Of a stretch of DNA of 64,000 nt, positions 58,323 through 64,000 are shown one piece after another (the stretch's first letter is position 1; each line of letters starts with the position of its first letter). The position numbers and the translations under genes are program-made. The notes below the pieces were generated by a model, which saw nothing but the letters and a program-made list of their open reading frames with translations, had not been told where the DNA came from and did not search any database. The DNA comes from Sambucus nigra (taxonomy: Eukaryota; Streptophyta; Magnoliopsida; Dipsacales; Adoxaceae). The stretch lies in the NCBI GenBank assembly GCA_949130495.1, contig OX422221.1:152253741-152317740 (forward strand). Reading direction: 5' to 3'.

Positions 58323-58408
58323 GGGGGCGAATTCCCTTCATTTTTCACAGCTTCTTTCTTTCTGCGATTTTCCTCTGCGAATCGTTCTAGCATTCTGATC
58401 TCCAAGAA

Positions 58409-60503
58409 ATGGTCACCTTTGTGAGAGCGGAAGCGCATAGGGAATGGTTGACCATTGATGATTGGGAAAACATGGAGTGGAGGGCCCGGGCGCCTCTTGC
58501 TTTAGTGAGTGAGAACTCCTTTGAATCATTCGATTTGGTTGTAGATGAGCAGACCTTACTATGGGAGTCGTCGCGTCATCTCTCCTCGAGGGTAGTGAAC
58601 CCTGGCAGTTATGTAAGTAACCTGACTTTTGGCATTCTTCTCTTTTTGGTGATTTTTTTCTTCTTCCTTGAATTTTGAAAAGGTTTCTTCTTTTGACAGT
58701 CTCATATATCCTTGAAGAACATGCTTGCCCACGGGATGACGGGCCTTAAGGATGTCTGGGAGCTTCTTCCACCTGTGGTACATTGGGTGGTATTATCAGC
58801 AGGTTTTGGGAGGTTGGCGTCTGCGTTGGATGATACGCCTCGATCGACAGGGGTCTTGTGCGCTTTGGGGGAGAGATGGTGGGATACTACCCACACCTTC
58901 CATTTCGGTTTTGGGGAGATGACTGTGACTCCCATAGACATGCAGTAGCTGCTGGTGCTGAATTATGACGGAGAGCAGATAGAGGTGGATCGCTCCCTGA
59001 GGGTGAGGTCGTAGGCAGTGAAGGCGGCGCACGGCGATGTGGGGAGGATAGTCTCTGGGGATTCCATCCGATTGTCCTTGCTGAAGGATGTTCTACTGAG
59101 TAGGGTGGTTAATGTGGAGGATAGGCTGCAGGTGAGGCAGATGGCCTGATTGTTCATTTTGCTGGTGTTGGGAGGTTTCATGGTGGCTTCGAGTGGCGAC
59201 GTCGTCCATTTGTAGTTCTTGTCATACTTGAGGATGTTTTCGAACATCCCTCTCTATGATTAGGGGAGCCTGACTTTAGCGACCCTCTATTTTTCTTTGG
59301 ATGCATTCAGTTGGTGTTGCCGACAAAATTTTACTGGAGTAACGTATCTCCTCGAGGTTTCCTTTAATTTTGTGCATTTTCTTTTCATGCATTCGCATTT
59401 TCCTTATTCGTCTCTTTTTTATTGTGAATTCCTGTCTTTGGCAGACGTGGTTCTATGAGGTGATTGGGTGTAATACCCCGCTGATCGCTCTAAAGGATGA
59501 TACTGTTGGGGACTTTGCCGATTGTATCGATGGCAGAAGGCCAATCGATAGTCGAAGGGATCTCACTCTCTGGAGGCGGTGCGTCAGGTCTTGAATGGCC
59601 TGACCAGTGGTAGGGTAAGGCTCTTTCCTTTCAGTCTTAATTTTTGCACATTCTGATTTTGTATTGACTTATGCATGTTGGGGATTTTCAGGTGACTTTC
59701 TATCCTTGGGGGATAGCCATTCAGTATACGGGGGTGACCGGGGTGAACGCGCAGTTGAGGCATTTGTTAGCGCATGAGTTTGGCCATTCCTGGTATCTGG
59801 GGGAGCGAGTGGTTCGGTAGATTGCTGAGGATGAGGTGGTGGTTCCACCCGCGCAGCCTCCTATGTCAATGAGGCGGGAGCGGCTGCTGTCGGAGGATGT
59901 GAGGATCGCGATAATGATCGATGAGTCCTACCTATTGTGTACGGATACGGCCATGTCGTATGACTATATGGACTTTGTGACGAGCTGGTTGATGGCGTCC
60001 AGCATATATGATTCCTTGCTTTTCCCTCCTGCGGGTTCAAATCGGGCGGTGGGGTCTTCCCACAGTGGCGGTGGTCCGACGGCGACATCTTCAGAGGTTT
60101 CGTTTGTGTGATTGCACACTCCTTCGTACAACATTCGATGAGTTGATGGAGGGATGGTGCCTATGTTACACCGTCCTCATACGATGGATCCGGAGGAGTT
60201 GGGTTTGACAGAGGAGGTTTTTCGACCCGAGGTATATCTTTCTGTTCTTTTCCTTGGTTCCTTTTCCATTTCGGTACCTCTCGGAAACTAATTTTGCCTT
60301 TTCCTTTGCTGCAAGTCTGGGTGTCAACCACTTGGCTGAGGGACATTAGAGATTGGATATTTTCGATGACCGCCCACATTCGGGATGCGGTCCCGGTTCC
60401 TTCTTATTTGGTGCCTTCTGCTTCATCTGGGGAGGACTCTGGCTCGAGTAGCGAGGGTCCATCATCTCGTCGTAGGGTAAAGAGAGTGCGTCGCAGGGGT
60501 TGA
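58409..60503 (+). pseudogene. Antisense gene 2 of Tat-3, plant mobile domain protein with introns
   Basis: Exon 1 58409-58612 (MVTFVRAEAHREWL ... NPGSY); intron 58613-58699 (GTAAGT...TTTTGACAG); exon 2 58700-59356 with the mobile-domain core WWDTTHTFHFGFGEMTVTPI and ending VTYLLE; intron 59357-59444 (GT...TTTGGCAG); exon 3 59445-59614 with WFYEVIGCNTPLIALKDD; intron 59615-59691 (GTAAGG...TTTTCAG); exon 4 59692-60231; intron 60232-60315 with a weak acceptor; last exon to 60503 with the basic tail RRRVKRVRRRG. Exon 2 holds several TAG/TGA codons and exon 3 an indel. It resembles PF10536 proteins (MAIN/MAIL1 family in hosts; also known in transposons). Opposite in strand to pol; function in the element unknown. 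Confidence 0.8.
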
Positions 60504-60880
60504 ATCTCTTAGAGAGGGAGGCGAAGGGTAGGTGAGAGAGAGTGAATGAAAATATGGGTTCAGGCTGAGTGCCGTTGTTATTTTTCTTTTTTTTTTATTT
60601 CCTACAAAATTGATGTAACACAGAGAACAAATATATATGCAATGCAATGGGATTTTTTTATTATCTTTTGTTAATGATGAATGAGTGCATGCGCTTTTTA
60701 CTTTTCTGCTGAGACCATAAAAAGGAAATATTTTTGGGATTTTTGAAGGAATGTTAAAAATGGGAAATTTTCTAAGGATGGACAAGGATTTTTGAAATTC
60801 TATTGAGAATATCAATTTATTTTTATTGGGCCTCTGATTTTGACAAAAGAGGAAAAAGGAAAATTTCCAAAAATAGGGGG
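60504..60880. other. Spacer between the antisense genes of Tat-3
   Basis: No gene was seen. It is AT-rich; 60590-60690 may hold the polyadenylation region of antisense gene 2. Confidence 0.4.
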
Positions 60881-61047
60881 TTACGATCGGCAAGCACCTT
60901 ATCTTGCCTATCGACAGTCAAGTCTAGTCCCATCAATTCAAAGTTTTTGGTTTGTTCCCTCTTCAGCCTTTTGTACCTTGTGGGGTAGGATTCCCTCCGA
61001 TTTCTACAAGGATTGTGTCTCTTGTGAGGGTTCTCAAGTATAAAAAG
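60881..61047 (+). promoter_or_regulatory. Promoter of antisense gene 1 (Tat-3)
   Basis: Dyads TTACGATCGGCA (60881) and TGCCTATCGACA (60905) are exactly 24 bp apart. TATA agtataaaaagt lies at 61037-61048, 61 bp before the ATG at 61108. The layout equals 27062-27229 of Tat-2. Confidence 0.65.
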
Positions 61048-61107
61048 TTGAAGGGTGGAGTGTTTCCATCACACCTTCACTTGTCTACTGTTTCTTAGTC
61101 TTGCAAG

Positions 61108-62400
61108 ATGGCTCTCCCTGTTAGCATTGAGTTTTCTAATTACCTCGAAGCCTTGGAAGCAATGTGTTCTTATAATGTCGACTATAATACTTTCAACATG
61201 TGTCGAGTCTCTTTGTGGAGTAATCGGTCCATTCAGTGGAACATGCTGATGGCGGTGGTACAATTTTAGTACCCCGAAGACCACGTATTCCATTTTGGGT
61301 TGGATGAAGTTTGTCCTACCTACGAGGAATTTTCTTCCATGCTCGGGATTAATCCCAGTGTTGCTGCAGGTTTACTCGAATTTTCCCGTTCTCCCAGGGA
61401 TTTGTTGGTTGGGCTTCTTCGCATTTCGCCTTTGGCGGATAGATTACTGGTTGCTGGAGGAATGATTTCCCTCCTGGCGGTGTTGCAATCCATGCATTTG
61501 AGGGAAATAGGCAATGTTGGTTATGCTGGAGCCGTTGCTCTGGGCTTAGTATTAATATTGATGCTGTTGACTGGGGAACTGCGGGTGGGTCCACAACTTG
61601 TATCCATTACTTCATGGATGTCATACCATCACAGTCCTGCGGCGGTGATACTGGCAGAGACCCTGAATGGTTTGGATGCCTGGCGAGAAAGTCGTTCTGA
61701 CTTCTTGTGGGGTAGCCCCGTGATGCTGTTCATGTGGTTGTCTGAAAGACTCCGCTTGATGGCTCTTCTAGAATATCCTTTGTCGGCTGTACCCAACTTT
61801 TTTTCAGGTCACTTCTTCTACGTTGGACTGGATATTGCGAGCTAGGAGAATTGGCTTGTGGAGCATGGGGCTCAAAATCTGTATTGGTCAGTGCCTTGGT
61901 AGGGACAGTTGATGCCTGTTCTAGAGCTAGGAGAATACTCATATGTCCGGCTGGTTGGTCTCCGTCAAACCTCTTTTTATTTCCCTTGGCGACTTCTGCA
62001 CCAATTTGGCTGGGCACAGGTCGTGCCACCTCAAACACTAAATTTCTTTCCATAAGAGGATTTGACCGAGCGTCTGTGCATGTGGCTTGGTTCTCTATGG
62101 GAGAATTGGCGTTCGTCGACCCGTCCTTCTCGGTCTGTTGGGAGAGTTTGGCATATCCTTGGGGATTATATGGTGTGGTTGTGGAGGAAATTAGTTATCA
62201 AGATGTTGGCCCTGGAGACTGGACAAAGGTGGTTTATTTCTTTTGACACCATGGAGGGAGGTGTTGTGGTTTATTCGAAGTTGGTTCGAGCTTATCGGTC
62301 CATGGAGTGCCTGCAACACTCTGTTCTGGCAGGGGAAACTTGGGGACTCCAGGATGTAGATGATGATAACGGAGCAGGCTCCTCTGGTAGCTGTGGATAG
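61108..62400 (+). pseudogene. Antisense gene 1 of Tat-3, DUF7745-like (430 aa)
   Basis: One frame of 431 codons from ATG 61108 to TAG 62398, interrupted only by TAG near 61267, 61843 and 61900 and TAA near 62054; no frameshift. Blocks: SIEFSNYLEALEAMCSYNVD, YPEDHVFHFGLDEVCPTYEE, LLEFSRSPRDLLVGLL, WLSERLRLMALLEY, LELGEYSYVRLVGLRQTSF and a C-terminal part rich in D/G/S. The PTYEE start and SYVRLVGLRQ block fit DUF7745 as I know it, but this needs a profile search. About 40 percent of positions look conserved with the Tat-2 copy. It has no recognisable catalytic motif. In-frame survival over 1.3 kb suggests past selection on the protein. Confidence 0.65.
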
Positions 62401-62886
62401 GACTCTTTGGAGAGTTTATTGTGGGGAATAAATGTGGGGATTTCATTTTGGCTTTTTTAGGAGGGTAGGGGGAAGGGAGTTATCCGTTACTTTTCTCATG
62501 TAATCTGTACCGAAATTTCTTATTAAGGAAATAAACAAGTTTCTGATCAACTAGTTGTGCCTTTGATGAGTTTTGTCTTATTTGAATTATCTATACCAAT
62601 CGCTAAGGCATACATAATCCTTTTGTTTAAGTATATGTTGGAATTGACTGTTGTTCTCGGAGATAAGAAAAGAAATAGTACTTTTATGAAAATGAGAGGG
62701 TCGTGCTCATGTAAGGTGTATGAGCTGCCTACGTACCTCTGGGGTTTTTGAAAAGTTTATACTTTGTTTGAAAATGATTTTTGCAGAGGATCAGGTCCAC
62801 ATAATTCTGGGTAGAAGGAAATGAAGAGATTTTTTTTTTAGTATAGAAGGGAGATGAGAAGAGTCGTAGCGCGCCGAGATTTTGGA
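62401..62886. other. Spacer between antisense gene 1 and integrase (Tat-3)
   Basis: Inverse match to 25146-25688: tgcctacgtacct, attatctataccaatcgctaaggc. Pol and antisense gene 1 converge here tail to tail, so this spacer must hold 3' ends for both. Confidence 0.6.
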
Positions 62887-64000
62887 CTAGAGGTAGAATT
62901 TCTTGAGAAGGTCCAGGTTGACTGGACGAGCCATCTCTTCCCCATCTATGTCGGTGAGCATGCCGGCACCACCAGATAAGATCTTCTTGACAATATAGCG
63001 GTCGCTCCAATTGGGCTTAAATTTCCCTCTGGGTCCCAAATGGGTTCCATGATTTCTTTGAGGGCTAGGTCACCCTCTCGGACACCATGATCCTTGAGTC
63101 TCTTATTGAATGATCATGTTATTCGGCGATGATAACTTTATACGTGGTATAGAGCTTTCAATCTCCTTTCTTCTAGTAGGGTCAGCTCGTCAAGACGTCT
63201 TTGTCACCAGTCTTCTTCACTGACCTTGCTTTCAAGCATGATGCGTAGCGAGGGTATTTCCAACTCCACAGGTAGGATTGCTTCCATGTCGTAGACTAGA
63301 GAGTAAGGGGTAGCCCCAGTAGAGGTTAGAATTGAGGTTCGGTAGCCCCAAACAGCGTACAGGATCCAATCGGCCAAATCTCGACAGCTTTCGGTCATCT
63401 TATTGATGATGGCCTTGAGGTTCTTATTGGAGGCTTCAACTGCACCGTTGGTCTGAGATCAGTAGGGAGAAGATTTAGGTCTCTGAATCCCATACTCGTT
63501 GACCACTTCTGTGACTTCTACCTCGAAATGTAACCCATTATCTGACACTAGCTCATGCGGGACCCCATATCGACAGATGATATTTTTCTTAATGAATTTG
63601 ACCACTTTCTTAGCGTTCAACAGTGCGTATAACTCAGCTTCGACCCATTTGGTGAAGTAATAAATGGCAATTAGGATGAACTCATGCCCATTGGAAGCCT
63701 TCGGTGTAACCTTCCCTATGATGTCGATGCCCCAGGTGGAGAACGGACAGGGAGAGGTCGTGTTGTATAATTCACGTGGAGGCAGATGTTGAAGGTTGGA
63801 GAATTGTTGGCATTTAAGGCATCTCCAAACATAGGCGGTACAATCCTGGGTCATGGTGGTCCAGTAGTAACCTTGTCAGATGATATTTTTGGCAAGCATG
63901 TGACCATTTATGTGGGGTTAGCATTCCCCGCTGTGGATTTTTTACATTATTTTTTCAATGTCAGCCCCTGCGATGCAGTGTAGATAAGTTCCTTCGAAGC
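62887..64000 (-). pseudogene. pol: Tat-3 integrase, cut by window edge
   Basis: The minus strand, right to left: the zinc finger HSGEC with the CLKCQQFSNL pair (63790-63810, both Cys kept); WGIDIIG (first Asp), NGHEFILIAIYYFTKWVEAE, LVSDNG (second Asp), GIQRPKSSPY, then GAVEASNKN (Glu kept). C-terminal blocks: WGYRTSILTSTGATPYSLVYDMEAILPVELEIPSLR (63204-63398) and a tail with GKFKPNW, ending at TAG 62887-62889. Stops: one in the zinc finger, one TGA before GAVEAS near 63459. The catalytic triad is complete, unlike Tat-2. The enzyme joins element cDNA to host DNA in the nucleus. Confidence 0.88.

Noticed and set aside
58559..59247. Minus-strand frames over the mobile-domain gene
   Set aside because: The plus strand has the conserved protein blocks and the GT-AG introns; the minus readings have neither.
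1..64000. A host gene, rRNA or microRNA locus
   Set aside because: Every coding similarity seen belongs to a retroelement or to a gene carried by one. Hairpin-like inverted repeats exist but none resembles a microRNA precursor by eye.

Overview
The window comes from a plant nuclear genome and holds no recognisable host gene. It is a stack of degraded LTR retrotransposons with plant-specific signatures: tRNA-iMet and tRNA-Asp type primer-binding sites, Tekay, Athila, Tat and Copia polyproteins, and plant mobile domain and DUF7745-like genes. The species cannot be named from the sequence. I believe every coding unit is broken by stops or frameshifts, and many of the lesions are C-to-T or G-to-A transitions.

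Layout, left to right. (1) 1-6917: minus-strand Tat-lineage element (Tat-1) with gag, protease, RT and RNase H but no integrase; a second LTR plus PBS plus leader lies at its left end. (2) 6918-11744: a gag-only, non-autonomous Copia element with a perfect ATTGG target duplication, inserted into the Tat-1 LTR. (3) 12115-13772 and 23060-23675: an older Copia pol on the minus strand, split by Tekay-1 (13773-23059). Tekay-1 has a 2.97 kb LTR and a near-complete gag-pol, but its 3' end is replaced by a repeat of the Copia flank plus a shortened LTR. (4) 23695-37084: Tat-2 on the plus strand: integrase, then two antisense genes (a DUF7745-like ORF and an intron-containing plant mobile domain gene), a 47-bp tandem array and an LTR. 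That LTR is split by a reverse-oriented solo LTR of 2,963 bp (33293-36255) with a perfect CTTTA target duplication. (5) 37085-about 41345: 5' LTR and gag of Tekay-2. (6) About 41345-64000: Tat-3, an inverted relative of Tat-2, with leader, LTR, 40/80-bp array, the two antisense-to-pol genes (here on the plus strand) and integrase on the minus strand. Its array is split by a complete Athila element (45111-57660) with both LTRs, gag, pol and an env-position ORF that has its own TATA box.

The main discovery candidate is regulatory. In both Tat-2 and Tat-3 the sense LTR promoter and the promoters of the two antisense genes carry the same 12-bp dyad, roughly TGCCGATCGGCA. Copies come in pairs whose starts are usually exactly 24 bp apart, and at the LTR and mobile-domain promoters they end 11-15 bp before the TATA box. 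The Copia element carries TTCGAA dyads at 16-bp and 21-22-bp spacing, and Athila repeats GATCGATC/GGACCG boxes before both its LTR TATA and its internal env-like TATA. The antisense mobile-domain gene keeps GT-AG introns, which makes sense only if the intron-bearing strand is never the one reverse transcribed. Together these suggest elements that run a private antisense transcription programme from LTR-like promoter modules.
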